Shown: positions 46,976 through 57,761, numbered from the stretch's first letter. The stretch: DNA of 64,000 nucleotides from Rhodomicrobium vannielii ATCC 17100 (GCF_000166055.1 NC_014664.1:682001-746000), one strand, 5' to 3'. Notes: generated from the letters alone by a model not told the origin. Program-made: numbers and translations.

Positions 46976-49945
46976 ATGGTGATCGAAGTGAGACGGGAAA
47001 ACCTCAACGAAGCGTTCGCGAGGACATCGTTTCTGCACGGTGCGAATGCGGCCTATATCGAAGACCTCTACGAGCGTTTTCAGGAGAACCCGGGGTCTGT
47101 TACTGCCGACTGGCGCGCCTTTTTCACCGATCTGAAAGAACGCCGCGGGACCGTCGACGCCGAGGCTCTTGGTCCGTCGTGGAAGCCGAAAAACGGACAT
47201 AGCGACGAGGATGGCGACATCCTGAACGCGCTCGCCGCCGACTGGGGGCCGGAAGAGGGCCTTCCGATCAACCGCCGCATTCAGGCGAAGGCCCAGCAGC
47301 ACGGCGTCGAAATCACCCGCGAGGAGGCGTTCCGGGCCACGCGCGAAAGCGTACGCGCGATCATGCTCATCCGCGCCTACCGCGTGAACGGCCATCTCAT
47401 CGGCAATCTCGACCCGCTGCACATCACCCCTCCCGGTTCGCACCCGGAACTTGATCCGAAGACCTACGGCTTCACCGCCGCCGACCTCGATCACCAGATC
47501 TACATCGATAACGTGCTCGGCCTCGAAACCGCGACCCTGCGCCAGATCATCGAGATCCTGAAGCGCACCTATAGCGGCACCATCGGCTTCGAGTTCATGC
47601 ACATCTCCTCGCCGGAGCAGAAGCTCTGGATTCAGGAGCGCATCGAAGGCCCCGACAAGGAAGTCGAGTTCACGGCGCTCGGCAAGAAGGCGATCCTCAC
47701 GAAGCTCGTCCATGCCGAGGGGTTCGAGCGTTTCCTCGACAAGAAATACACAGGCACGAAGCGCTTCGGCCTTGAAGGCGGCGAGGCAGCGATTCCCGCG
47801 CTCGAACAGATCATCAAGCGCGGCGGCCAGCTCGGCGTAAAGGAAATCGTCATCGGCATGCCGCATCGCGGCCGCCTCAACGTGCTCACCAACGTGATGG
47901 GCAAGCCGTTCCGCGCGCTGTTCCACGAGTTCAAGGGCGGCTCCGCCAACCCCGAGGACGTCGAAGGCTCGGGCGACGTGAAGTATCACCTTGGCGTGTC
48001 GAGCGACCGCGAGTTCGACGGCAATTCCGTGCATCTCTCGCTCACCGCGAACCCGTCGCATCTCGAAATCGTTGACCCCGTCGTGCTCGGCAAGGTTCGC
48101 GCGAAGCAGGACCAGCTCGGCGACAAGACGCGCTCGGAGGTTCTCCCGCTTTTGATGCACGGCGATGCCGCCTTCGCGGGGCAGGGCGTCGTCGCGGAGT
48201 GCTTCGGCCTCTCCGGCCTGAAGGGGCACCGCACCGGCGGCTCGATCCACTTCATCGTCAACAACCAGATCGGTTTTACCACCGCGCCGCGCTTCTCTCG
48301 CTCATCGCCATATCCGTCGGACATCGCGCGCATGATCGAGGCACCGATATTCCATGTGAACGGCGACGATCCGGAAGCCGTGGTCTACTGCGCGCGCGTG
48401 GCGACTGAATTCCGCCAGCGCTTCCACAAGCCGGTCGTGATCGACATGATCTGCTACCGGCGGCACGGCCATAATGAGGGCGATGAGCCGTCCTTCACGC
48501 AGCCGCTCATGTACAAGAAGATCCGCCAGCAGCAGAGCGTGGTGTCGATCTACTCAAAGCGGCTCGCGGATGAGAACCTCGTCAAGGAGGAAGAGGCCGA
48601 GAAGCTGAAATCTACCTTCTGGGACAAGCTCGAACAGGAGTTCATCGCGTCCGAAAGCTATCGGCCGAACAAGGCCGACTGGCTCGATGGGCGGTGGTCC
48701 TCGATCACGCTGCCCGAGGAAGGCCCGCGTCGCGGCAACACCGGTGTCGATCTCGACAAGCTGCGCCGCATCGGCGAAAAGCTGACCGAGTTGCCGAAAG
48801 GCTTCACAGCGCACAAGACGATCGAGCGCTTCCTCGCCAACCGCCGCAAGACGATCGAGGAAGGCAAGGGCATCGATTGGTCCATGGCGGAGGCGCTCGC
48901 CCTCGGTACGCTCCTCGATGAAGGCTACCCGGTTCGCCTGTCGGGTCAGGACGTGGAACGCGGCACCTTCTCGCAGCGCCACGCGGTGCTCACCGATCAG
49001 GAAAACGAGGAGCAGTTCACGCCGCTGAATCACCTGTCCGACACGCAGGCGCGCATCGAAATCGTGAATTCGATGCTGTCCGAGGAGGCTGTTCTCGGCT
49101 TCGAATATGGCTACAGCCTCGCGGAGCCGAATGCGCTCGTGCTCTGGGAGGCGCAGTTCGGCGACTTCGCGAACGGCGCGCAGGTCGTCATAGACCAGTT
49201 CCTCGCGAGCGGCGAACGCAAATGGCTGCGCATGTCGGGCCTCGTGCTGATGCTGCCGCACGGCTATGAAGGGCAGGGGCCGGAACATTCCTCCGCGCGC
49301 CTCGAACGCTACCTTCAGCTTTCCGCCGAGGACAATTGGCAGGTCGCGAACTGCACCACGCCCGCGAACTATTTCCACATCCTGCGTCGCCAGCTTCATC
49401 GCAGCTTCAGGAAGCCGCTGATCCTGATGACGCCGAAGTCGCTCCTCAGGCACAAGCGCGTGGTCTCGTCGCTCGACCGGTTCGGCTCGGGAACGACGTT
49501 CCATCGCGTGCTCTGGGACAGCGCGCAGGTCGGCAAGAGCGAGACGGTCAAGCTCGTCCGCGATGAAGCCATCAAGCGCGTCGTGCTCTGCACCGGCAAG
49601 GTCTATTACGACCTGTTCGAGGAGCGCGAGAGCCGCGGCACCAACGATATCTACCTGATGCGCCTTGAGCAGCTTTACCCGTTCCCGGCGCGCGCGCTGA
49701 TTCAGGAGCTGTCGCGCTTCCCGAACGCCGAAATCGTCTGGTGTCAGGAAGAGCCGAAGAATCAGGGTGCCTGGACGTTCGTCGAGAGCAACATCGAGTG
49801 GGTGCTCGATCACATAGGCGCGGAAACGCGGCGCCCCCGTTATGTCGGGCGGCCTGCCTGCGCGTCGACCGCCGCCGGTTTGATGAGCAAGCATACGGCG
49901 GAGTTGCACGCGTTCCTCGACGAAGCTTTGACGGTGCTGGGCTAG
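46976..49945 (+). CDS. sucA: 2-oxoglutarate dehydrogenase E1 component
   Basis: About 989 residues. Thiamine-diphosphate enzyme of the 2-oxoglutarate dehydrogenase complex. Landmarks: N-terminal FLHGANAAYIEDLYERFQENPGSV (E2-binding tail), GMPHRGRLNVLTNV, the ThDP motif HGDAAFAGQGVVAECFGLS through NNQIGFTT, YRRHGHNEGDEPSFTQP, RLSGQDVERGTFSQRHAV, EAQFGDFANGAQVVIDQF and LPHGYEGQGPEHSSARLERYLQL. It decarboxylates 2-oxoglutarate and passes the succinyl group to the SucB lipoyl arm. The start codon is uncertain (GTG 46973, ATG 46976 or GTG 46988) because the only AGG lies at 46971-46973. Confidence 0.97.
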   Translation: MVIEVRRENLNEAFARTSFLHGANAAYIEDLYERFQENPGSVTADWRAFFTDLKERRGTVDAEALGPSWKPKNGHSDEDGDILNALAADWGPEEGLPINRRIQAKAQQHGVEITREEAFRATRESVRAIMLIRAYRVNGHLIGNLDPLHITPPGSHPELDPKTYGFTAADLDHQIYIDNVLGLETATLRQIIEILKRTYSGTIGFEFMHISSPEQKLWIQERIEGPDKEVEFTALGKKAILTKLVHAEGFERFLDKKYTGTKRFGLEGGEAAIPALEQIIKRGGQLGVKEIVIGMPHRGRLNVLTNVMGKPFRALFHEFKGGSANPEDVEGSGDVKYHLGVSSDREFDGNSVHLSLTANPSHLEIVDPVVLGKVRAKQDQLGDKTRSEVLPLLMHGDAAFAGQGVVAECFGLSGLKGHRTGGSIHFIVNNQIGFTTAPRFSRSSPYPSDIARMIEAPIFHVNGDDPEAVVYCARVATEFRQRFHKPVVIDMICYRRHGHNEGDEPSFTQPLMYKKIRQQQSVVSIYSKRLADENLVKEEEAEKLKSTFWDKLEQEFIASESYRPNKADWLDGRWSSITLPEEGPRRGNTGVDLDKLRRIGEKLTELPKGFTAHKTIERFLANRRKTIEEGKGIDWSMAEALALGTLLDEGYPVRLSGQDVERGTFSQRHAVLTDQENEEQFTPLNHLSDTQARIEIVNSMLSEEAVLGFEYGYSLAEPNALVLWEAQFGDFANGAQVVIDQFLASGERKWLRMSGLVLMLPHGYEGQGPEHSSARLERYLQLSAEDNWQVANCTTPANYFHILRRQLHRSFRKPLILMTPKSLLRHKRVVSSLDRFGSGTTFHRVLWDSAQVGKSETVKLVRDEAIKRVVLCTGKVYYDLFEERESRGTNDIYLMRLEQLYPFPARALIQELSRFPNAEIVWCQEEPKNQGAWTFVESNIEWVLDHIGAETRRPRYVGRPACASTAAGLMSKHTAELHAFLDEALTVLG

Positions 49946-50194
49946 GTTCGGCGTAGAGATCGATTTGCGATCGGGCGACCCGTTTGCGGATTCGGTCGGC
50001 GGACAGGATAGGAGCGCCGGGCGCGGTTTTGGGCCGGGCGCGGGTCGCGTGATCGGTCGCGACGGACAGGATGTGAGATCGCGGTCGCCTTCATTTGAGG
50101 GCGGTCACGGTCTGGTTTTCAGGGGGCTACCGGGCGCGAAGCGGCTCGGAGCGGGCAAATGCGCCTCGGGATGAGGCTGTTGAAGGATTTATGC

Positions 50195-51472
50195 ATGACC
50201 ACGGAAATCGTCGTTCCCACGCTTGGCGAATCAGTCACAGAAGCGACCATCGGCCGATGGTTCAAGAAGCCGGGCGACGCCGTGAAGGCAGATGAGGCTG
50301 TTGCCGAGCTTGAGACCGACAAGGTCACGCTCGAAGTGAATGCCCCGGCGGCGGGGGTTATCGCCGAAATCCTCGTCAAGGAAGGCGAAACAGTCGGCGT
50401 CGGCGCGCTGCTCGGCACGATCGCGGAAGGCGCGGGCGCGGCCGCGAACGGTGGCGCACCCAAGTCCGCCGAGAAATCGGCACCTGCGCCGGTCGCCGCT
50501 CAGGCCACAACCCCGAGCCCTGTTCAAGCCGCTTCGCCCCGCTCGCCGAACGTCGATGTGCTCGCCCCGTCCGTGCGCCGCATCGCCGAGGAAACCGGCA
50601 TCAATCCCGCCACCATTTCGGGCACCGGCAAGGATGGCCGTGTGACAAAGGGCGACATGCTTTCAGTGATCGAGGGCGGCGCCGCCTCTGCGTCCGTCGC
50701 GCCGAGTTCCTTCTTCGAAAAGGCGCCGCCGCCCGCTCCCGCCGTCCGTCCCGCCGCGCCGCGCACCATTGAAGCGCGCGAGGAGCGCGTGCGTATGACG
50801 AAGCTTCGTCAGACTATCGCGCGTCGCCTCAAGGAAGCGCAGAACAACGCCGCGATGCTGACCACCTTCAACGAGGTGGACATGTCGACGATCATGGATT
50901 TGCGCAACCGCTACAAGACGATCTTCGAGAAGAAGCACGGCACCAAGCTCGGCTTCATGGGCTTCTTCGTGAAGGCTGTGCTGCATGCCCTGCATGACGT
51001 TCCGAGCGTCAACGCGGAGATCGACGGCGACGACATCATCTACAAGAATTTCTACCATATCGGTATCGCGGTCGGCACGGATCGCGGCCTCGTCGTGCCC
51101 GTCGTGCGCGACGCGGACCACAAGTCCGTCGCCGAGATCGAGAAGGAGATCGCGGGCTTCGGCGTGAAGGCGCGCGACGGCAAGCTCAGCCTTGAAGAGA
51201 TGCAGGGCGGCACGTTCACCATCTCGAACGGCGGCGTTTACGGTTCGCTGATGTCGACGCCGATCCTGAATGCGCCGCAGTCGGGCATCCTCGGTATGCA
51301 CAAGATTCAAGAGCGGCCGGTCGTCGTGAACGGCAAGATCGAGATCCGGCCGATGATGTATCTCGCGCTGTCCTACGATCACCGGCTCGTCGACGGCAAG
51401 GATGCCGTGACGTTCCTCGTGCATGTGAAAGATGCGCTGGAAGATCCGCAGCGCCTCATTCTGGACCTTTAG
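50195..51472 (+). CDS. sucB: Dihydrolipoamide succinyltransferase (E2 of 2-oxoglutarate dehydrogenase)
   Basis: 425 residues from the ATG at 50195, with AAGGA upstream. Lipoyl domain with the lipoylated lysine in [11 protein letters not shown] (Lys43), an Ala/Pro-rich linker (about 78-120), a peripheral subunit-binding domain ([33 protein letters not shown]) and a C-terminal catalytic domain ending in [13 protein letters not shown], with the active-site histidine. The complex core transfers succinyl groups to CoA. The upstream 249-base gap to sucA has no gene. Confidence 0.97.
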   Translation: MTTEIVVPTLGESVTEATIGRWFKKPGDAVKADEAVAELETDKVTLEVNAPAAGVIAEILVKEGETVGVGALLGTIAEGAGAAANGGAPKSAEKSAPAPVAAQATTPSPVQAASPRSPNVDVLAPSVRRIAEETGINPATISGTGKDGRVTKGDMLSVIEGGAASASVAPSSFFEKAPPPAPAVRPAAPRTIEAREERVRMTKLRQTIARRLKEAQNNAAMLTTFNEVDMSTIMDLRNRYKTIFEKKHGTKLGFMGFFVKAVLHALHDVPSVNAEIDGDDIIYKNFYHIGIAVGTDRGLVVPVVRDADHKSVAEIEKEIAGFGVKARDGKLSLEEMQGGTFTISNGGVYGSLMSTPILNAPQSGILGMHKIQERPVVVNGKIEIRPMMYLALSYDHRLVDGKDAVTFLVHVKDALEDPQRLILDL

Positions 51473-51601
51473 CGCCCGCAACGCGCGATCGCGCGCTGCG
51501 CGGGCTTTCGGAACTGGCGCTGCAAACGAAGCGACGGCGCGGCAACGGACACACATACGGCCGGCACCTGTCCGGCGACCTGGGATATATTGGAGACACG
51601 C

Positions 51602-53011
51602 ATGGTTGATGCGTACGACCTTATCGTTATCGGAAGTGGCCCCGGCGGCTATGTCTGCGCCATCCGCGCGGCGCAGCTCGGGCTCAAGACCGCAATCGTG
51701 GAAAAGAACCCGACCTTCGGCGGCACCTGCCTCAACGTCGGCTGTATCCCCTCGAAGGCGCTGCTGCACGCGTCCGAGCTTTACGAGGAAGCTGGCCACG
51801 GTTTCGCGGGGATGGGCATCAAGGTGAAGCCCGAACTCGATCTTGCGGCGATGATGAAATACAAGGCCGAGGGCATCGACGGTAACGTCAAGGGCGTCGA
51901 ATATCTCCTGAAGAAGAACAAGATCGATACCCATCGCGGCACGGGCCGCGTTGCGGGCGCGGGCAAGGTGTCGGTCACGGCGGCTGATGGCGCGGTTGAG
52001 ACGCTCGCGACGAAGGCCATCGTCATCGCCACCGGCTCCGACATCGTTCGGCTGCCGGGCATCGAGATCGACGAGAAGCGCGTCGTCTCGTCCACCGGCG
52101 CGCTCGATCTCGACCGGGTTCCCGAGCATCTCGTCGTCATCGGCGGCGGCGTGATCGGTCTCGAACTCGGCTCCGTCTGGCGCAGGCTCGGCGCGAAGGT
52201 GACGGTCGTCGAATTCCTCGACCGCATCCTGCCCGGCATGGACAATGAAGTGGTCAAAAGCTTCCAGCGCATCCTCGAAAAGCAGGGCGTGGCCTTCCGC
52301 GTCAGCCAGAAGGTGACGGGCGTAAAGGCGAACGGCAAAGGCCCGCTCAAGGTTGCGGTTGCGCCGGCTTCGGGCGATGGCGCGACGGAGGAATTCGAGG
52401 CGAGCCATGTGCTCGTCGCTGTCGGCCGCGTGCCCTACACCGAGGGGTTGGGGCTCGAAGAAGCAGGCGTCGCCATCGACAACAAGCGCCGCATCGTCGT
52501 TGACGATCATTTCGAGACGAACGTACCCGGCATCTATGCCATCGGCGACGTGATCCGCGGACCGATGCTTGCACACAAGGCGGAAGACGAGGGCGTGGCC
52601 GTCGCCGAAAACCTCGCGGGCAAGGCCGGTCACGTGAATTACGGCGTCATCCCGGGTGTGATCTACACCTATCCCGAGGTTGCGAGCGTCGGGAAGACGG
52701 AGGAGAGCCTGAAGGCGGCGGGCGTCGAATACACGGTCGGCAAGTTCCCGTTCACCGCGAATGGCCGCGCGAAGGTGAACCGGCAGACCGAAGGTTTCGT
52801 GAAGATCCTCGCGGACGCGAAGACGGACCGCGTGCTCGGCGTGCATATCCTCGGGCCGGACGCGGGCAACATGATCGCGGAAGCGGCGGTGCTGATGGAG
52901 TTCGGCGGCTCGGCGGAAGACCTCGCGCGCACTTGCCATGCGCACCCGACACTGCCCGAAGCGGTGAAGGAAGCAGCGCTCGCGGTCGGTAAGCGCGCGA
53001 TCCACATCTGA
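51602..53011 (+). CDS. lpdA: Dihydrolipoyl dehydrogenase (E3)
   Basis: 469 residues from the ATG at 51602 (GGAG upstream). FAD motif [19 protein letters not shown], redox-active disulfide [15 protein letters not shown] (Cys43, Cys48), NAD motif [19 protein letters not shown], second FAD motif [19 protein letters not shown] and the C-terminal catalytic His-Glu pair in [13 protein letters not shown]. It reoxidises the lipoyl groups of SucB with NAD. It closes the sucAB-lpd segment, 129 bases after sucB. Confidence 0.97.
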   Translation: MVDAYDLIVIGSGPGGYVCAIRAAQLGLKTAIVEKNPTFGGTCLNVGCIPSKALLHASELYEEAGHGFAGMGIKVKPELDLAAMMKYKAEGIDGNVKGVEYLLKKNKIDTHRGTGRVAGAGKVSVTAADGAVETLATKAIVIATGSDIVRLPGIEIDEKRVVSSTGALDLDRVPEHLVVIGGGVIGLELGSVWRRLGAKVTVVEFLDRILPGMDNEVVKSFQRILEKQGVAFRVSQKVTGVKANGKGPLKVAVAPASGDGATEEFEASHVLVAVGRVPYTEGLGLEEAGVAIDNKRRIVVDDHFETNVPGIYAIGDVIRGPMLAHKAEDEGVAVAENLAGKAGHVNYGVIPGVIYTYPEVASVGKTEESLKAAGVEYTVGKFPFTANGRAKVNRQTEGFVKILADAKTDRVLGVHILGPDAGNMIAEAAVLMEFGGSAEDLARTCHAHPTLPEAVKEAALAVGKRAIHI

Positions 53012-53399
53012 GGAGCGCCTCCGATGCCCGCGAGGCGCGGTTTCGGAGGCGAAACACAAGGCGGTTTTCAACGGGCTTTCATTGGAAGCAGCCTGTCCGT
53101 TTTGCGCTCGTGGGCGTATCCAAGTGCTGCGTCAGCATGCCCGATCACCCTGCGGCCAGATGCAACGCGCTTCCGGTCGCTCGTGTTTTTCGGTCCTAAG
53201 TGCAGTCGGGCCGTCTGGCGCTCGTATCCGGCGTGCGAAAGCGTCCGCATTATTGGGCCGTGATCGGGCACGAACAGGCGGCGCGCAAATGTTCGGATGA
53301 ATGGCAAGGGGTCCGCGGGACCACCGCAAATGCCACTAACACTCGCTCGCAAGGCGACTGATAGCGCGCACTTCGCGCCGTCACGCTCGCCTCAGGCGA
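53012..53399. other. Gene-free region between lpdA and the PTS genes
   Basis: 388 bases between convergent genes. No supported open frame and no clear hairpin terminator seen. Confidence 0.4.
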
Positions 53400-53732
53400 T
53401 CAGTCCGTCTCGTGGAAGCCAGCCTCGATCAGCGCGGTGAGGGCTTCGAGCGCCTCCTCGGCCTCAGGCCCTTCCGTTTCGATAGAAAGGATCGTGCCCG
53501 GACCGGCGCCCAGCATCATCAGCCCCATGATCGAACTGCCGCACACCTTCTGGTCGTCCTTCAGGACCGTCACCTCGGCGTCGAATTTTTCGGCCGCTTT
53601 CACGAAGGCGGCCGAGGCGCGAGCGTGGAGGCCACGCTTGTTCACGATGGTGACTTCGGCAAGGCACTGATAGATGCCGTCCGCACCGAGAGTTCGCGGT
53701 TTTTGCCGTGCCGAGGTCTTTGGCATTGTCAT
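53400..53732 (-). CDS. ptsH: HPr phosphocarrier protein
   Basis: 110 residues from the ATG at 53732 (another ATG two codons later). It has a 20-residue N-terminal extension relative to the 85-90 residue standard. The phosphorylation histidine is in KRGLHARASAAF (His36) and the regulatory serine, target of HprK, in CGSSIMGLMML (Ser67 by position). It is the carrier in the phosphotransferase system. With an EIIA(Man) and HprK but no sugar permease in this cluster, it belongs to the regulatory PTS of alphaproteobacteria that senses carbon and energy state. Confidence 0.95.
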   Translation of the reverse strand: MTMPKTSARQKPRTLGADGIYQCLAEVTIVNKRGLHARASAAFVKAAEKFDAEVTVLKDDQKVCGSSIMGLMMLGAGPGTILSIETEGPEAEEALEALTALIEAGFHETD

Positions 53733-53754
53733 GCGAGAGGCCGATTCCAGGTGC

Positions 53755-54156
53755 TTACTGCGCGTTGAGCACAAGGCTCGCGACGTGAATATACTTTCGA
53801 CCGGCTTCCTGCGCCTGTTTGAGCGCGTCCGCAAGTGCAACTTCTTCACGAATTCGCGCAAGCTTGACGAGCATCGGAAGGTTCACGCCCGCGATCACCT
53901 CGACAGAACCGGCTTCCATTACCGAAATCGCGAGGTTGGATGGCGTTCCGCCGAACATGTCGGTCAGGATGATGACGCCATCTCCGCTTTCAACCTTTTT
54001 GGCCGCGGCGAGGATCGCATTCCTGCGTTCTTCCATATCGTCGTTGGGCGCGATCGAAATCGTCGCGGTCTGCTGCTGCGGCCCGACCACATGCTCAAGC
54101 GCGGAGACAAATTCCCTTGCCAAATTGCCGTGGGTTACAATGACAAGGCCAATCAT
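53755..54156 (-). CDS. PTS EIIA component, mannose family (regulatory)
   Basis: 133 residues, one EIIA(Man) domain: MIGLVIVTHGNLAREF with the phosphorylated His9, GVIILTDMFGGTPSNLA, and VIAGVNLPMLVKL. It lacks the EIIB, C and D parts, so it transports nothing by itself. It precedes HPr on the same strand by 23 bases and follows HprK. It probably acts as a phosphorylation-dependent regulator. Confidence 0.95.
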   Translation of the reverse strand: MIGLVIVTHGNLAREFVSALEHVVGPQQQTATISIAPNDDMEERRNAILAAAKKVESGDGVIILTDMFGGTPSNLAISVMEAGSVEVIAGVNLPMLVKLARIREEVALADALKQAQEAGRKYIHVASLVLNAQ

Positions 54157-54258
54157 CTATTTTCCGAGGCTCGCGCGGTCTATACCCAGTCGCTTCATTG
54201 TGAAGCGCAACGATTTAACGTTCAAGCTCTATATATATTCCAAAGTGGGACAAAAGCG

Positions 54259-54738
54259 TTATCCACCATCCCCGTCGAAGCGCCCTAGCATTGCAAGCGC
54301 CAGTTTCATCGGCGCGGATGATTCAAACGGGTCGAGCGCAATCCGGCGTATGCGGACGCCCAGCACGTCCTCCCATTCGATCGTATCGGGAAAGCGCGGC
54401 AGTTCTCTTCTGGCGGCGAGGTCGACGAGAAGCCGCAGATGCGCGTCTCCTTCGATCCAGGGCGGCGGGAGATCGGCGATGCCGAGGGTGCGCACTTCGA
54501 TCTTCCCCGTAATGGTGTCGGGGCAGGTCACGCGGATTCCCGCGTCGGTGCGACGAAGACGCGCGCCATCGTCGGCGACGAACCGGGGCTGAGCGCCGAG
54601 CGTGTCCTTCGGCAGAAACAGGAAACGAAGCGCGAGGTCCGATTTGCCCGCGCCTGAGTCGCCGCGAAGGAGCGCCGCGGCTCCGCCGAGCGCAACGCAT
54701 GTCCCGTGAACGACGATCCCATCCATAGCGCGCCTCAT
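54259..54738 (-). CDS. hprK: HPr kinase/phosphorylase, short alphaproteobacterial form
   Basis: 159 residues starting at an ATG that overlaps the chvG stop (ATGA); an internal ATG follows four codons later. Only the C-terminal kinase domain is present, as usual in this class. P-loop GDSGAGKSDLALRFL, the region DDGARLRR, and the signature IEVRTLGIADLP (equivalent of the E/D-x-R-G HprK motif). It phosphorylates and dephosphorylates HPr on its regulatory serine. It is linked to the ChvG-ChvI system by overlap, implying coordinated control of carbon use and envelope response. Confidence 0.95.
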   Translation of the reverse strand: MRRAMDGIVVHGTCVALGGAAALLRGDSGAGKSDLALRFLFLPKDTLGAQPRFVADDGARLRRTDAGIRVTCPDTITGKIEVRTLGIADLPPPWIEGDAHLRLLVDLAARRELPRFPDTIEWEDVLGVRIRRIALDPFESSAPMKLALAMLGRFDGDGG

Positions 54739-56597
54739 CCGAGCGGGCAGGCGGGCAGGCGGATCACCACGCGCGCCCCCCAGCTGTAGCGTTCCTTGAC
54801 TCCGCAGGCGAAAGCCTCCTCCCGCGTCGGGACCGGAGTTCGCGCCGCAGCGCCGCCCCATGCCGGCCTGTTCGGGTTGAGCGGCTTTGGCGATGTCCGG
54901 TTCTCCGCCCAGATATGCCCGCCATGGGCCTTCACGATCTGCTGCGAGATGTTGAGTCCGAGTCCGGAATTTTGCCCGAACGATTCGGGTCGGTCGGTGT
55001 AGAAGCGCTCGAAGATCTTTTCGAGGTTCTCGTCGCGGATGCCGGGGCCTTCATCCTCGACACTGATCTCGATCTCGTCCTTTTTCGGTAGCCGACGCGC
55101 GCTGACATAAATCGAGCCCTTCTTCGGCGAGAAGGAAATTGCGTTGTCGAGAAGGTTCGCGATCACCTGGCTCAAGCGGCTGTCGTTGCCGTTCGCGATG
55201 AAGCGGCGGGTCTCGGCGAAGTCCTCTTCGGTCACGCATCCCTCGACGTTGAGCACGATGCCGATGCCGCTTTCCCGTCGAACCTCCCGCTGAATTTCGC
55301 ACAGCATTTTGAGCAGCTTGGCCAGATCGACGGGCTTCGCCATCTCGCGCGCGAGTTCCGCATCGAGCCGGGAGGCGTCGGAAATGTCGGTGATGAGGCG
55401 GTCGAGACGGCGCACATCGTGCTCGATGATCGCGACGAGCTTGTCGCGATCTTCATTGTTTTTCACCCTCGGCAGAAGGCTTGCTGCGTTTCTGAGCGAG
55501 GTGAGCGGATTTTTAAGCTCGTGCGAGACGTCTGCAGCGAAGCTCTCGATCGCATCGAGCCGGGAGTAAAGCGCGTTCGTCATGTCGCGGAAGGCGCGCG
55601 ACAGATGGCCGATCTCGTCCGGGCGGTCGCTGAAGTCGGGGATCTGCTCGCGGTTCTTGATGTTGCGGCGGACGCGCTCGGCCGCGACGGCGAGGCGGCG
55701 CATCGGCTCGGCGATGGTGCTGGCGAGGAGGAGCGACAGGATCGCCGTCACGAAGGCGACGAGCGCCGCCACCTCGACGATCTGAAGCCGGTCGCGGGCG
55801 ATCATGTCGTCGATGTCGCCGCCCTGCGCCGTCAGCAGGAGCGCGCCGAGCGTGGCGGAATCGCGCTGGATCGGCACGGCGATGGAAATCACGATGTCGC
55901 CGGCCTCGGTCACGCGAATGAGCGGCGCGAGACTGCCCGCGAGCGCAACGCGCACCTCCTCGTAAGACTTTCCGTCCGCTCCGAACTCCTTGTAGATCGG
56001 AAGATCGGATGTCCAGAATTGCCCGCGAAGCCAGGCCCATATCGTGTTGAACAAGCCGGGATCGCCCTGCGTCGCCCCGCCGTCGGCCGCGCGGCTGGTC
56101 GGCGCGCGCGTGTACAGGTTCAAACTGTCGGAAATGAGCGTGCCGTAGGGGTCGAAAACACGCGCCCGCGTCTTCGTCGGCCCCACGAGATCGCGAAGCA
56201 TCGGCGAGACCACCTCCGGATCGACACGGAACGACAGGTCGGGATTGGAAAGCCCCGAGGATGGCACGGCAAGCCTGTCGCCCGCACGCGAGCCATCGGC
56301 GTCGCCCCCGTTCTTGCTCGTCTGCGCGATGGCCGTGGCGATGATCTGCGCCTGCGTCGTGAGGTTTTCGACGCGCGTGCCGATGAACTTCACGCGGTAC
56401 TGGTTCAGATACAGGATGCCGCCCACCAGAACGGCCACGCCGATGATGTTGATGACGATGATGCGGCGGGTGATGCTGTTGAAGCGGTAGCGGCTGAAGA
56501 GATGCCGCCCGGCGCGAAGCAAACGCAGGCGCAGCGCGCGGCCCGGCCGCCTTACGCTCGTCGCTTCCCACCACCGGGACATATCGACCATTTTCAA
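54735..56597 (-). CDS. chvG: Sensor histidine kinase ChvG/ExoS
   Basis: 620 residues. A basic N-terminal cytoplasmic segment, first membrane helix (about 46-65, RRIIVINIIGVAVLVGGILYL), a large periplasmic domain (about 70-270), second helix (about 275-295), HAMP linker, HisKA with FAADVSHELKNPLTSLRNAASLL (His359) and an ATPase domain with LIANLLDNAISFSPKKGS-like N box, EDEGPGIRDENLEKIFERFY and GLGLNISQQIV. It is the sensor of the ChvG-ChvI acid/envelope-stress and symbiosis system of Rhizobiales. It lies between chvI and hprK, the standard order. In rhizobia its activity is restrained by periplasmic ExoR; an ExoR-like protein occurs at 30750. Confidence 0.95.
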   Translation of the reverse strand: MKMVDMSRWWEATSVRRPGRALRLRLLRAGRHLFSRYRFNSITRRIIVINIIGVAVLVGGILYLNQYRVKFIGTRVENLTTQAQIIATAIAQTSKNGGDADGSRAGDRLAVPSSGLSNPDLSFRVDPEVVSPMLRDLVGPTKTRARVFDPYGTLISDSLNLYTRAPTSRAADGGATQGDPGLFNTIWAWLRGQFWTSDLPIYKEFGADGKSYEEVRVALAGSLAPLIRVTEAGDIVISIAVPIQRDSATLGALLLTAQGGDIDDMIARDRLQIVEVAALVAFVTAILSLLLASTIAEPMRRLAVAAERVRRNIKNREQIPDFSDRPDEIGHLSRAFRDMTNALYSRLDAIESFAADVSHELKNPLTSLRNAASLLPRVKNNEDRDKLVAIIEHDVRRLDRLITDISDASRLDAELAREMAKPVDLAKLLKMLCEIQREVRRESGIGIVLNVEGCVTEEDFAETRRFIANGNDSRLSQVIANLLDNAISFSPKKGSIYVSARRLPKKDEIEISVEDEGPGIRDENLEKIFERFYTDRPESFGQNSGLGLNISQQIVKAHGGHIWAENRTSPKPLNPNRPAWGGAAARTPVPTREEAFACGVKERYSWGARVVIRLPACPLG

Positions 56598-56699
56598 CCC
56601 GGGTCCGGATGATTTGACGCGGCGGGAATACGCTTCCTTCGCCGCGTCCTGTTGCCGGAGCAGACTCTCATCTTTTCAGAACGGCTGCAACGCCGCGCG

Positions 56700-57395
56700 C
56701 TATTCCTTGAACCGATAACCCACACCGTACAGCGTTTCGATGACATCGAAATTGTTATCGGCCACCTTGAACTTCTTTCGGAGGCGCTTGATGTGGCTGT
56801 CGATCGTGCGGTCGTCGACATAGACCTGATCGTCGTAGGCGGCATCCATCAGCGCGTCGCGGCTCTTCACCACGCCGGGACGTGTCGCGAGCGCCTGAAG
56901 GATCAGGAATTCCGTCACTGTGAGCGTGACCTGCTTGCCGTCCCAGATGCACGTGTGGCGTTCGGGATCGAGCTTCAGCTTGCCGCGCTCGATGATCTTC
57001 GACGAATCCTCCACCTGCGCCTGAGCCTCGCGGGGCGCACTGCGACGCAGGATCGCGCGTACACGCTCGACGACGAGTCGCTGGGAGAACGGTTTGCGGA
57101 TGAAATCGTCCGCGCCCATCTTGAGGCCGAACAGCTCGTCGATTTCCTCATCCTTCGAGGTGAGGAAGATCACGGGCATTTCGGTTTTCTGACGCAGGCG
57201 GCGCAAAAGCTCCATTCCGTCCATGCGCGGCATCTTGATATCGAGAATCGCGAGATCCGGCGGATCGTTCGTGATTCCGTCGAACGCGGAAACGCCATCC
57301 GTATAGGCAAGGATCTTGTATCCTTCCGCCTCCAGAAGCATCCGCAGCGAGGTCAGGATGTTACGGTCGTCATCGACGAGGGCGATTGTAGGCAT
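56700..57395 (-). CDS. chvI: Response regulator ChvI
   Basis: 231 residues. Receiver with [10 protein letters not shown], phospho-acceptor Asp52 in [19 protein letters not shown] and RKPFSQ. OmpR-type winged helix: [56 protein letters not shown]. The last residues match ChvI closely. It is transcribed ahead of chvG with about 100 bases between them. The divergent pckA gene, 366 bases away, is the neighbour seen in many Rhizobiales. Confidence 0.96.
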   Translation of the reverse strand: MPTIALVDDDRNILTSLRMLLEAEGYKILAYTDGVSAFDGITNDPPDLAILDIKMPRMDGMELLRRLRQKTEMPVIFLTSKDEEIDELFGLKMGADDFIRKPFSQRLVVERVRAILRRSAPREAQAQVEDSSKIIERGKLKLDPERHTCIWDGKQVTLTVTEFLILQALATRPGVVKSRDALMDAAYDDQVYVDDRTIDSHIKRLRKKFKVADNNFDVIETLYGVGYRFKE

Positions 57396-57761
57396 CAGCG
57401 ATCCAAGGTTGCTTTCTGGTTCCGATTATAGTTTCTGTTGCCGAAATACCTCTATGCAGAAAAAAACATAAAGCGCAACCAACCCACCGGTCCATGATGG
57501 CGGAATTGCGGAGCTTCAGTCAATTTTCCATTTAACGTTTCGTTAACGTCATTAACGGCTCGTCATTGGCAAAAAGTAGCAGTCAAGCTCTTTTGCGCGA
57601 TTCGCCCCGCGTTAGTTTGACCGCTTGCGGAGCGGAGAAATTGAGCGAAGTACAAGCCATATGAGCGGCAGGCTGCTACCGTTCGGGCGTTCAGGTGTTT
57701 ATCCTGACCCACGTTTTTTGCGAGACCGCTCGCTTTGTGATTCAACCTTCATGCCCTGGAG
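57396..57761. promoter_or_regulatory. Divergent control region chvI-pckA
   Basis: 366 bases, AT-richer than the coding DNA around it. Three TTAACG hexamers lie at 57532-57537, 57543-57548 and 57552-57557, with starts 11 and 9 bases apart, roughly one helical turn. The cluster is nearer to pckA and could be a regulator site; no factor can be named from the sequence. Confidence 0.45.

Noticed and set aside
50663-53071. 802-codon minus-strand frame across sucB and lpdA
   Set aside because: Exact antisense of two well-characterised genes; the openness reflects codon bias.
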